64,000 nt of DNA from Paragyromitra xinjiangensis (lineage: Eukaryota; Ascomycota; Pezizomycetes; Pezizales; Discinaceae): positions 1,302,001-1,366,000 of the forward strand of contig JBCAMK010000008.1 in assembly GCA_038503065.1 (NCBI GenBank), read 5' to 3'. This document shows positions 10,806-21,663 of the stretch, piece by piece. A model generated the notes under the pieces. It had not been told where the DNA came from and searched no databases. It was given only the letters and a program-made list of their open reading frames with translations. Made by a program: the position numbers and the translations under genes. Position 1 is the stretch's first letter; the number at the start of each line of letters is the position of its first letter.

Positions 10806-12022
10806 ATGCCATTGATCTACAAAAATAAAATTATATACTAGTAGTCACATGGGTGGTAATATAACTTGCTGGAAAGTAACACATGGGTTTAAGTAGGGTT
10901 TCGTTCGCGCCATAACTTTTGTTGGATGCGGTATACTTGTACCCAGAAATCAATGAAATTATGATTATAAAAAACACGTGGGTTTAAGGGGATGTGATCG
11001 AAGAAGCCCTACATCTGGGATAGGATTGTTGAACTCAAAATGTAATGTCTTGATGTAACGCATTATAAGTCGACAAAAAAGGGGTACTGGTGAAACCTTG
11101 GCGAGGAATATTAGAATCACCCTTAATAGCTCGTGTATCGTGATATGCCTGCCCTAGGGGGCTCCAGGGAAGCTTCCAGAGTTTGAGGTCACCGTCGTCC
11201 TTAGGAGGGATTCTTTCCGGGATACCCTACCATACTGACTTGTTTCCCCATTTCTCTACTACCACTTCCTTGTCGGATTTGTAACGGACTATTTAATACT
11301 CTATCTCAGCTTTGGAATAAGTTACGAGGACGTTGTTGGGGGCTGCGTTGATATATAACATAGTTTCGGCATTGCGGTAAATATACTACTTTTGAAAACG
11401 GCCTTAGGAGCAGAGTTTTGTATGCTAGTTATATTTGGATATATCGAATTCGTTCCTATGAATATACTTTACCTACCTCAAGGGGATATGGGTTCGCTCC
11501 AATCCTGTATTCTTATAGGGCGATTGTACTTTACGGTAAGTTTTCTTTAGTAACTTCTATATAATAATACCTTCTTAAGCGATTCACACTCCCCGAGACC
11601 ATTCTGTTGGTTGGTTGGTTCTATCTGTATTGATACGAAACACAGCTCTCTTAGGAAAAAAATGCTGCTTTGGTGTCCCGATATATTATCTAAGTAATGG
11701 GGTAATATCGGCTACGAGGCTTTTCCCTTATAGAGAGCTGCGTATAATAAGAATTGTAGTGTGGAGTGTTGCGATCCAAGCTCAATTCACAGTTTCTCAC
11801 TCGGCGGATGGCTATAACTACAGGAAACCCCACCCTCTGCAAGCCGAACTCCGCGCACCCGCTAGCTAACAGAAAGGCGAAACTGTTATTTACTCTCCAT
11901 TTACCCAGCTAAAAGGGAGAAATTATCTTGAACCATGTAAACCCTAGCCCAACCGTAATTTAATATGGCTACTCCGCTTTACGGTGAGTCTTGTCCGGGT
12001 GTATCCTGAGCTGTATCGAAAC
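10806..12022. other. Intergenic region, no gene seen
   Basis: AT-rich sequence with no supported coding frame. A segment near 11488-11524 resembles one near 35028-35064, suggesting an old dispersed repeat. Confidence 0.5.
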
Positions 12023-12312
12023 TAGGGATTGATTGGTAAAATTGTATAGTTTGCTATATAGTATAGTACCCGTTTAAAAATAGTAAAATACAATTATACC
12101 GTTTGGAGCTAAAATCAGACACCCACAAAAAAAACCAGACGCCACTGTATGCCCCTTCTAAGTAGTGGGTGAGAGAGAAGCGGGGGGAAAATGAGAGAGG
12201 TCGTTGTTGCGTCGCCATGGCACTGTATCTTAGAACTTGTAATTTACTGTTTTAAGGTTAATACCGTTTCATACGGTAAACTAACATAATTTACCGTATT
12301 TTTGCAACACTA
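12023..12312. mobile_element. hAT-type MITE copy 2, uninterrupted
   Basis: A 290-bp element homologous along its full length to the one at 2111-3336 once the insertions there are removed. It begins TAGGGATTGATTGG and ends GCAACACTA. The flanking 8-bp repeats are ATCGAAAC (12015-12022) and ATGGAAAC (12313-12320), a target duplication with one later change. The internal open frame is negligible. Confidence 0.85.
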
Positions 12313-12808
12313 ATGGAAACCTTTTCCTTTGTTAATTTAAGCTGTTTTTAGAGGAGATGGGGCTTTTTTTTGGTAGACGGGTCTAGGTGGTCAATCAATG
12401 TAACTTGTTTTCACTGTTTGAATAGTTTTCTTTGGTAGATGATTGTTCTGATATTACTCCGCTTCGTCTAGCTAGATGTTTCCCCATGATATTTACTATA
12501 TCTAGATGTAGCATAAGATTGGACAGAGGTCCGTACCTGGAACAAATATTGATATCATGCGGATATTCCGAGTGGAGAACTCCAAACTATAAAGCTGGGA
12601 AGCGGGGTGAAAAAAAGAGTGGAAAGTGTGAGGACTCGCACAGCAATAAGAAGATTGGTAATAACCTTAACAGCAGCAATATATACTTAGAGTTAACTGT
12701 AGAGAGCACTAACACCAATTTATTCACCATACTGAATCCCTCACTATAAAAAGAAGAAAACCTCCCTGCTATATACTAATTTATATACGAAGAAACTTAC
12801 CCCCAGGC
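12313..12808. other. Intergenic region downstream of the MoaC frame
   Basis: No gene is supported. An open frame at 12432-12749 (+) has no recognisable domain and is AT-rich; it probably includes the 3' flank of the molybdopterin locus. Confidence 0.4.
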
Positions 12809-13551
12809 CTACTCCACAAACTCCCCACTCCTCCCCCCAACCTTCCTCGTAACTCTACACTCCCCAATCACCATCCTCTTATCCACCGCCTTACACATAT
12901 CCACCACCGTCAACCCAGCACCCATAACCGCCGTCAACGCCTCCATCTCGACCCCAGTCTGTCCTACACATTCGACCGTCGCCTCAATCTGCACATACCC
13001 GTGACCCTCACTACCACCCTCCTGCACATCAACAGAGACCGAGACTCCAGAGATAAGGATCGGATGACATAGTGGGATGATATCTGGACATTTTTTAACC
13101 GCCATGATGCCTGCGATTCTTGCGACGCTGAGAACGTCCCCTTTTTTGAGCGCGTTGGTGCGGATTAGTTGTAGTGGTGTTGGGTTTGAGAAGTAGACGC
13201 GTCCTACGGCGGTTGCAGAACGGGATGTAGTGGATTTGGCGGTTATGTTGACCATGTGGGCTTCACCGGTGGGGGTGAGGTGTGTTAGTTTTGGTGGCTC
13301 AGAGGCGGCGGGGTGTAGGTTAGGGAGTGGGGTGGAGGATGGTTGGGTGAGTGAGGATGGCGAGGATGGGATGTTTTTAGTGGAGTAGGTGCGGGGTTGG
13401 ATGGAGGACGGAGGTAATAAAGGTATTAAATATGGAGGAATGCTGTTTGAGCCCCGAATGATAGCCAATGATGAGAACAATGATCCACCCCTCCCTATAC
13501 CCAGAACGCCAGAAAAAGGATCCCTTCGTACCACCCCGTTTGTCTCACTAT
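12809..13551 (-). CDS. cnxABC: MoaC-type cyclic pyranopterin monophosphate synthase part of the MOCS1/cnxABC locus
   Basis: This frame encodes a complete MoaC domain, which converts the MoaA product into cyclic pyranopterin monophosphate (precursor Z), the first intermediate of molybdenum cofactor synthesis. Visible landmarks are LTHLTPTGEAHMVNITAK at the domain start, KKCPDIIPLCHPI with the active-site His, GVEMEALTAV with the conserved acidic residues, and VDMCKAVDK with the conserved Asp and Lys. An 80-residue linker precedes it and contains RTYST, resembling a mitochondrial presequence cleavage site. There is no ATG upstream of the one inside the conserved GEAHM motif, so the domain cannot be translated intact on its own. 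An intron at 13622-13552 (71 nt), or alternatively 13618-13548 (71 nt), would join it in frame to the MoaA exons, giving about 668 residues. Stop at 12809. Confidence 0.85.
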
Positions 13552-13614
13552 CTATATAGACCGTCAACCGCCGCGTCTGCAACCTAATCCTCCACCTAGG
13601 AGCGGAACGAAAAC

Positions 13615-15018
13615 CTACCCACCGATTAAAATCATCGGACGATTCTTCATATTCTCCAGCTCTCCCATCCCCGCATGTTTCTCCTTCTTCCTCCCAACAG
13701 CCTTCCCCACCACCTCCAACAGCTCCCGCTCCATCTCCACCCTATCACCTTCGCCCACTGCAGCTTCCCGGTCCCGGAACTTCCGCATCATATCCCGCAG
13801 CGACACCTCCGCATCACCAAATAAACACACCTTCAGATTCCCATCGCCAGTGATTCGAAGCCTGTTACAGGTTCCGCAGAAATTGTGTGTCATGCTCGTG
13901 ATGAACCCGACGGTGCCCTTATACCCGGGTACGTGCCAGGTTTTGCTCGTGTCGTTTGGTCGCTGAGAGGTGAGTTTCTGCAGCGTCGGGTGTGTTTTGT
14001 GGATTAGGTCCACCATGGATGCGTATGAGACCATTTTCTTCTTATTCCACTTATTACCGTCGAAGGGCATGTACTCGATGAAGCGGACCTCGATGGGTTT
14101 ATCGCGTGTGAGTTCGACGAAGGAGGCAATTTCAGCGTCGTTGAGGCCTGCCATGATCACACAGTTGAGTTTTACTTGAAGGTTGGGGTAGCTGAGAGCC
14201 GTGTCGATAGTTTTTAGGACCTGTTCCAATCCTGTATTCAGAGCAGTATATCAGCCATCCACCCTCTCTAGAATCTAGTAGGATAGTGAGGAAGGTACAA
14301 ACCCTTCCGTCTAGTCATGAACTCAAACTTCCACGGATCCAGCGTATCCAGACTCAAATTCAACCCCGTCAACCCTGCCTCCATCATCCTCGGTAGCTTG
14401 CGGTTCAGCGCGATGCCATTGCTCGTCATACACACTTCCTTCAACCCCATACCACGCAGCTTCCCGAGCTCGTCTACCAGCTCAACAATATCCTTACGTA
14501 CCGTTGGTTCACCACCCGTTAACCGGATCTTCGTGACGCCCTGGGAGACGAACAGTCGTGCAATTTCGAGGATCTCGGGGGTGGAGAGGAGATGTGCAGG
14601 TGGCGAAAGAGGGACTCCTTCTTCGGGCATACAATAAAGACCTGTGTCATCAATCAGCACAATTCAACCTATAGACAAGAGATAGAGAAGCAGAGAACAT
14701 ACACCGTAAGTTACATCGCTCTGTCACAGAAATTCTTAGATATGTGTGTTGTCGTCCGAACCCATCTGTAAGGAACTCCGAGAACGGCTTCGCATACTTC
14801 AGTTGCTCGAGTCTCTGCGGCTGCGGTGTCTCAGCATGAATCTTCGGTGTTGGCAATGGATGCAGCAGTTCACCACCCTCGACGGCGAGTGTTCCGGTTG
14901 CAATGTGTTGTTGTTGCTGGGAGGCTCTGACTCCGAGCCCCAAGGTGCGCTGGACATGCAGGAACCGTCCCGTGGATAAGAGACGTGCCCGGGAACACCG
15001 TGAAAGTGTCGACGCCAT
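13615..15018 (-). CDS. cnxABC: MoaA-type GTP 3',8-cyclase (radical SAM), ends in Gly-Gly
   Basis: Three exons (15018-14703, 14641-14303, 14231-13615) encode 423 residues. The N-terminus is rich in Arg and Ser and contains [13 protein letters not shown], a likely mitochondrial presequence. The radical SAM cluster motif is rebuilt across intron 1 as ERCNLRC-LYC (CxxxCxxC). [12 protein letters not shown] and LNLSLDTLD are further signature segments. The C-terminal [4Fe-4S] motif is [11 protein letters not shown]...KVCLFG. The frame ends [13 protein letters not shown]. In MoaA/MOCS1A the terminal double glycine is needed for activity, so this unspliced form looks like the functional MoaA isoform. 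The MoaC domain lies directly downstream on the same strand in a different frame. Introns are 61 nt (14702-14642) and 71 nt (14302-14232). Confidence 0.9.
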
Positions 15019-15642
15019 GATAACAGAGTTACTTCAGGCGTTGTAGAAATTGGACGTAGAACCGAGATGGGAGGCCGGAGAGAGGGGGGATGGCACTTGT
15101 GATAGTAACTCCCTAATAGAGGGGCAAAGTGGGACATATAAAGGTGGGGTCACAGGTCACCGAGACAGCATTTTTCATTCATCTGGAGAAGAATAGGCGT
15201 AGGCATCTAACTACATGTACGCACTTCGACACCGTCTTATTCAGAGCCATGCAGCTTATCGATGTAGTGCATGCCAAGAACTTCCGCTTCTTCCCCCCCG
15301 CCGTAGTCCGGGGATGGGATGGGATGAGAAGGGAATCTTCCGAACTCCGGAGAATCTTTCCGGTGAGCTTCCATAGATTATTCGGGCATATCGCGAAAGG
15401 TGGGAAAAAGGAAGACAGTTGGGAAAAAGAAAACTGTGAGCTTTTCTAACATCCTCGCTTTCGGCTGCCGGCGGAACCCATGCAGTACCAATGATCGACG
15501 TCGTAGATGACCACCGGAAGTCATGGACTTCAGGAAGCACAATTTATAGTTAGAACAATCCATGTCGTACTTTTGATGTTGGCATAATATACAATTCTCT
15601 GCTTTGGTTCATCTCCCCCCAGGGACTACTATCCCGACACCT
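15019..15642. other. Intergenic region between MoaA start and PUS7 stop
   Basis: Promoter region of the MoaA locus plus the 3' flank of the next gene. No third gene is supported; overlapping short frames on both strands look like chance. Confidence 0.5.
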
Positions 15643-17961
15643 TCACCTGCTAAACTCCGGCTTATACGCTCTAATGCCCTCCCTCATGAGCTCTCGAAGT
15701 GCCATGGTAGCATACGTGCTAGTCCCCAACTTCAGCCTTAACACGACTGCCATCTTCTCCTCTTCCTTCACCTCATCAACCTCCATCTTATCCTCCACTT
15801 CCACCTCCGTCTTCTCCGCAGCCTCCAAAACCTCCATATCCGTACTTACAACCTGCTCCAATCCCCTATACCTCCTTACCTCACACTCACACCCTCCATC
15901 CAAAAACCCCGCGACAACCTTCCTATATCCACCCGGCAAACTATACTCCCGCTGGCTCCTCCTCATACCCAACGGATCCAACCCATGCTCCTTCATAACG
16001 CTTTTATACACCTCCAACAGACCATTCTGCGGATAAACCACATCCCACCCCGGTGTCGGCAATACCACATCCCTCATGTTATACTTCCCGCTCTCTGCCT
16101 CCTCCTTACTTAACGGTCTTGCCCTCGCAAACTCCTCTCCCTCACGAGGCCGTCCAGTCGTGCTTTTCTCAGCAGGTAGGTTAACCACAATCTCCCCGTC
16201 CTGATCCACCTCATCCATCGCAGCATCGAGCTTGGTGTCGGGCTGGATTAACACTAGATCACCCTCCAGCACAGCAGCACCCATTCGGATCCGCGCGGAG
16301 ACGACATGGTTCCAGACGTAGCTTTGGTACGCGTGGGAGTACATCGTACGTAGGTTTCGTGGCACTGCTTGTAGGGCGCCGAGATAGTCAAGGCCGCCGC
16401 CTTCCCCGTCGCCGGGGTTGCCGCGCTCGGATAGGACACGGAGGATGGTGCTCTCGGCGAGGTATTTACGCGGAATAGTCTCGGCTGCTTTGGCGATGTC
16501 ATGGGATTTAAGGAAGAGTGCACAGGCTTTGGCGCGCGCACGGTCGTCCTGGCTGACGGTGTCGGCGGTGGAATCTAATAGGGCGAGGTCGTAATCGAGG
16601 ATTTTGTCGACGGCGTTGCGCCATGAGCCGAGGAGGAGCTGTACACCGACTTCCCAGGTACCGACGGAGAAGGAGCCGAATCTTTGGAGACCAAAGTAGT
16701 TGATAAAACCACGGTCGCGTACGCGGTCTACTGCGGTCTTTACCATTCCTTCCAACCCTTCTACACCCCCGTCCATAGTCGCGCATTCCCGGAGTGTAAT
16801 GCGGAACTCATTCCCACCCAAGTCGCCGAGTTCAAGTCCGTATGGCTTATACTCAAAATTCCCCACCCTCGTCCCTGCATGAAGTCCGGTTTCCCCACCT
16901 TCGTTCAACGCAGCTAGTTTCTCTGCCCTAATTCTGTACGCTGAACACCTCTGCACTGTCACTGCGCGACGATCTTTTGTGCCCGCGAAACCAAACACGC
17001 TTTTCTTCCCCTTCCCAGTCCTAAGTAGCCGTCCTAGCAATCCCACCGCCTGCATTGTGTCCCGGTTCTCCTTGTAGAGGAGAAAGTGGCAATACTCTCC
17101 GCCTAGATCCTCGAATTTCTCAGTGGGGTTGGCATGGTTCTTGCCACCACGGTTGCCGCGACGTTTTTCGGCCCTGCGACCGTCACCGCGCGTGGATGGG
17201 GTAGCTGCTTGGATGCGGATTTTGCCGTCGGAGTCGCCGCTGAGCGTCTGGGTTTCGAGTTTGGAGGAGAAGAGACGGCGGATGAGGGCGTGAAGGGTCG
17301 AGCGGGCTTCTTTAGATTCTATGAGAGGAGTGATTATGGAGGTTGTTGGAAACGGGGTGGGATTCGCGAGGAGGGTGTTGTAGAGGGTAGTGCAAAAGGT
17401 AGTTACTTCGGAGGAGGTGAGGGTGGTGAGGGCGGTGGCATCTTCAGGTGAAAGCTAGAGATTAAGTTAGCACGGATATTTTGGGTGAGATGGTGAGGAC
17501 TTTGGGTACTTTAAATTCTTCGACTATAGGAGTAGGAACAGGGGCCTCCTCCGGTTCAGTTTTACTTGTAGACCCGCTCTCGGTTCCCTTCTTCTCTTTG
17601 CTGCCTCCGTCTGCTACTCCGGCATTCTTCTTCCCCCTTCCCTTGTACTCCAGGTTCGTCAAGTGCACAACATTGCCCTGCTCGTCGATCTCATTGACCA
17701 GAAAATCCGTGTATCTGCCCATCCCAAAATCAACAATTGTCCTCCCACTCATTCATCGTCTCACTTAAACCCCAAACCATACCTCTGCTTCAAAATCCCA
17801 CGCCATCCCTTCAAATCCGGATCGATATACTCCGTAATCCCGACAGCACGCTCCAAGTCGATCTGGGAGAGCGTCTGTGTCTGGGCGGGCGCCGGGGTCA
17901 AGGCCGGCTTAGGGGCATCGAGTTTGACCCGTTTTGTGGGTGGAGGCGAGGTTTCTGACAT
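15643..17961 (-). CDS. PUS7: tRNA/mRNA pseudouridine synthase, TruD/PUS7 family
   Basis: Three exons (17961-17783, 17714-17510, 17454-15643) give 731 residues, close to the usual size of fungal Pus7. The enzyme isomerises uridine to pseudouridine in tRNA, U2 snRNA and other RNAs. The N-terminal signature [30 protein letters not shown] is restored across intron 1 (17782-17715). Intron 2 (17509-17455, 55 nt, branch GCTAAC) joins PIVEEFK to LSPEDATALT. The catalytic core is clear: FGFAGTKDRRAVTVQR, with the nucleophilic Asp near residue 289, and FINYFGLQRFGS shortly after. The TruD insertion and C-terminal RAYKPEF end are present. An acidic, Glu/Lys-rich segment near the C-terminus and a Ser/Lys-rich stretch after residue 75 are likely disordered inserts. 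The start ATG gives MSETSPPPTKRVKLD, which also looks like a nuclear localisation signal. Confidence 0.93.
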
Positions 17962-18673
17962 TGTGCTGGTGGTGGGAAGTGGGTGGGTTTTGTAGGAAGA
18001 GAGATGGAGGAGTGGTGGGGTTGAGGTGGGATGTTTTTTAGTGTTTCTGGCGTGGTTCCTGCAGCCGGGTAAAGTGGATTGCCGGAATGATCGAGATGTT
18101 TTATCCAGGAAGAGATTGGAGTATATTTTTAAGATTGAGCTGTCGGGGATTGGGGATTGGGGATTTAGGGATGTTTTATGTATGTTTTTGGGTGTGGGCT
18201 GGAATTTGTTATTCTCGTGATACGGAATACAGAATCATCGGATCGGGGAAGTTGGGAAAATCTCAACCCAGTGAATAGCGTTCCTGTAATACTCCCTGTA
18301 ATACTCCAAGGACTGCCCAAAATCTGAGAATGGCTTGCTTTTCTGGTTATCCTGACACCAGGTGTCTCGACGACTAATCTAACGAGTCTTGGGACCAGAT
18401 AAAGATACATGTAGCTGCGCAATGGGTACACAATACAAGTCTCAAGAAGAGTTCCACTTGGGTTTGTTAGGGTAATCTCTAAGATAAATCCCCTTGTATT
18501 AAATTCCATATGGGAAGTTTAGCGTTTATTGCTATTCCTAGATTTCTAGTCATAGTTTCTCACTCAACACCACTTATAGAAACATCTTCAATTCTTCAAA
18601 TACAATAGCCCACCACAAAAACCACACAAAACAGCCTCACCCCCTCTCAACTCAGCTATCCAGATAAAACAAA
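17962..18673. other. Intergenic region, no gene seen
   Basis: This is the promoter of PUS7 and 3' flank of the carbonic anhydrase-like gene. It contains a T/G-rich tract but no supported coding frame. Confidence 0.5.
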
Positions 18674-19300
18674 TCAATAATCAATCTTCCTAGCTCTCCC
18701 AGTCTCCAACTCGTGAACATATCCAGTAACAACAATATCCGTCTTCACCAACGGGTGATCTCTCAGATACTGCACATCCTCCCTAAGACACCTCTCTAAC
18801 CCCTCCTCATCCGTCTCACCCCGTTTCCCAAACCCACCAAGATAATACTCCGTCGCCGCAAACGGCGCCGCATCCTTCCACGGCCCACCACAAGACGCAG
18901 TATTATCAATTATCGACCGGACCCTCTCATCCGTCACAGACAACCCAGCACAATCTACCCCAACCAATTACCAAAAAAACACCCACTAAACACGAACTGG
19001 AAGAAACAAGGATAGCATACGGGTATGATGCACAACCATAATCTCCTTCACCCCAGATAAAATCTCCGCAATCATAACGCTCCGCATAACTGCGCGAGGA
19101 CGTCCCCCAGCGCATCGGATCACACCTGCTTGCACTCCGCCTGCGCCAACGTCGAGACCGAACATTTGCTCGATGTTGACGCGGGGGTCCATACATGCTA
19201 TGATAAGGCATTCTCCAAAGATCTTTTGGGAAATGACGTTGTGGCTGGAGGGACGGGTGGCGACGTAGTGCGCGTTGTTGGCGAGGAGGATTGAACTCAT
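18674..19300 (-). CDS. Beta-carbonic anhydrase-like protein
   Basis: Two exons (19300-19021 and 18954-18674, intron 66 nt) encode 186 residues. Beta-carbonic anhydrases interconvert CO2 and bicarbonate using zinc held by Cys-His-Cys with an Asp-Arg dyad. Here the first ligand and dyad are in IIACMDPRV (Cys, Asp, Arg), and the His/Cys pair is rebuilt across the intron as VVHHT-HCAG. The protein is short, like the small plant-type/fungal group lacking long N- and C-terminal arms. The usual IRNAGG segment reads IRCAGG, so one normally conserved residue is changed. No targeting signal is seen, so it is probably cytosolic. The splice choice is supported by exact frame closure and by the ligand spacing. 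Confidence 0.82.
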
Positions 19301-20248
19301 TTTGATAGGAGGATACTGAAGGTTTGGGGTTGGACTGATAATGGGTCTTGGGGATTTGGGGATGTTGTGTTGGTGATGATGGTTTTTGGGGGTGTGAAAT
19401 GGGGTTATATGTACTCCGACTTGGTCTATGGCGCTCTATTGATGTCGTCGGTTTGATATCGTAGAGTAGAGTTTAATCTCTCTGCATCAAAGAAATTGCA
19501 TCAAAATCATTCCGTGCCTCGGCCAAAGATAATTAATCAACCATGAAGTCTCATTATCTCTCGGGGTTTGATGTCCCAACAAATACTTCAAACAAGCCTC
19601 ACAGTCACAGCGTGGACGTCACAGCCGTAGATACGAGCGATAAGCTTCCAGTTCCAAGGCAGACCCCTAGCCCGAACTACAAATCAATAATCCTCGCAGT
19701 CGGGTAGTTAATCTGGGACAACATGTGCACGTACACTGAGGAACCTTAAATTTGATTTCTATTCATCACCATGGCCGGGCTCACACTGGTTACTGATTAG
19801 TGAACTTATCTTCGATCGCCTAGCTGTGGTCCGAAGGGGGCGCTGAGTGACTGGTACTCGTTTCGTTGGGCTCAACAAAAGTGGTCGTTGTGGTCTTGTA
19901 AGAGTAGTTAGGGTAGTGGGATGTCTTGGATCTTTGGGAGTTTAGTGATCAAGTAATTACCGACGTTAGTTTCGGTGATTTGAAGGTCACTCGAGTGATG
20001 TATCATGATTAATATAGCCATACTCTGTCTTGTTGGGCGCCTCTTCTGGGATGTAAAATTTACGATATGAATTACTGCTTCACTGTAGTTTTCTAGACCG
20101 AAATCCCACGCCCTACAAAACATGCTGCGGCATTTTCTCATGAATTTTCGCCCGTCCCCCTTTCGGTCTCAAGTAGCGGGGGTAGAAGTTTGACCAAGCT
20201 GAACTATGAACCATGATTAATCGCTCTAATTCCCCATGAGATTTCCCT
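19301..20248. other. Intergenic region, no gene seen
   Basis: Upstream of the carbonic anhydrase-like gene and downstream of the acetyltransferase gene. A 77-codon minus frame at 19908-20141 has no recognisable features. Confidence 0.5.
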
Positions 20249-21063
20249 CTACTGCGTCTCTATACCTTCTGTACTCTTCGGCCGCCATAACAAAATCGGA
20301 AACAACACTTTTCCCCCCGGTGCTGTAAACCTCCCAATCTCCTCAAACCCCAACTTCAGGTACATCGGTCCTCCAGCATCGCTTGCCTCTAAACCTGCCG
20401 AAACACCTTCATTCTGCGCCTTTTCGAGTCCCCATCGTACTAACATCTGTCCAATACCATTTCTCTGCCATTTAGGGTCAACGGCGAGCATCTTCAGATG
20501 CCAGTGCTCTTCAATATCCCCAGTCCAGTACTTTTCCATGTATACTGGATAGTCTCTATAGAACTCCTCCAGTGCTTTAGCATCCGCGAAGCGATCGCCA
20601 GGATAACGGCGAATAAACTTCAAGAGCGGGTGAATAAAGGTTTCTTCTAGCCCAAGAAGCCTACGTTCAAATCCTACCCCCTCACGCATTAACTCGACAG
20701 CCCTAACAAAAATCCACTTTTAGTTTCCCACAAACCTCTCAAAACACTCTCCCCTTCCAGAACAGCCTTCTTCACAGCTTCCGAACTCCCCATCCGCATC
20801 CAAGATCCCCACCCAACAACCTCTTTTCGCGATCGTCCGTTCGCTTCCTCCACATCTGTCTCAGCAACTATGTACCGTTCCCCCGGCTGCAGAAATCGCT
20901 TCCGTAGCCGCGCTACCCACATGTCGCGGTAATCGTCGAAGAACTCACGGCGACGGGGGAATATCACATCGTAGAAAGAATCGTTATCCAACGCGATGGC
21001 CCATATATGTGCGAGTCGTGGAATGTCCGCGAGGGTCGCTTCGCGGATGTACATTTTCGGCAT
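20249..21063 (-). CDS. GNAT-family N-acetyltransferase
   Basis: Two exons (21063-20736 and 20673-20249) encode 250 residues once a 62-nt intron (20735-20674, GTTTGT...GTAG) is removed. Without the intron the frame stops. The start MPKMYIREATLADIPRLAHIW is the typical first strand and helix of the GNAT fold. The acetyl-CoA pyrophosphate-binding loop is in LAVDPKWQRNGIGQMLVRWG (the QRNGIG motif). The last motif, AGGPMYLKLGFEEIGRF, is the usual C-terminal strand-helix. Fungal members of this type acetylate small molecules or are of unknown substrate; the substrate cannot be inferred here. Its neighbours are functionally unrelated. Confidence 0.85.
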
Positions 21064-21663
21064 TTCTATTGATGTGGAAGAAGGGTTGTAGGAAAGTGCT
21101 GATGGTGGAAGAAGGGTTTTTACAAAGTTCTGTTCGATGGTTTAAGACTGTTTTTGATTCTGACATATCTTACGGTTACTAGTGGTCAGCGACACTGCTT
21201 TTGGAAGGTCGGTAGCAATTAAGCAGGAGATGTAGCGTCATTTCTCTGCGACTGGCCTGCAGAGCAGTAGTTGACTCATCTGATATCTCGGATCTCTTGG
21301 TTCTTTACGGTTACTGCTAAACGGGTTGGGTGCTCCGAAGTTGGAATAACCATCCAAAGTATCGTTCAGAGTTTGTGTGGCTACATGTATTTTTAGTAAA
21401 CAGCCTAAAGAACTAGCTCGAGGTTGACTAATAAGCCTCATAAGACATCACTCGAAACGAGACAACAACGAAACGGAAAAAAAGCTTTAGGTACCTGCTA
21501 GACGCAGGATATCAATTTTAATTTATAAACAGCAAATTTTATCTAAATAGAGATAATTCTCCTCCCATCAAAGCAAAAGATGGAAGCGAACTACATATGA
21601 ATCGAAGCACACAAGATTACAGTCCGAAAACCCCAAACTTTTGTCAAAGCCCAGACAGAAAGA
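21064..21663. other. Intergenic region, no gene seen
   Basis: Upstream region of the acetyltransferase and 3' flank of the isochorismatase-fold gene. AT-rich, with nothing recognisable. Confidence 0.5.
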
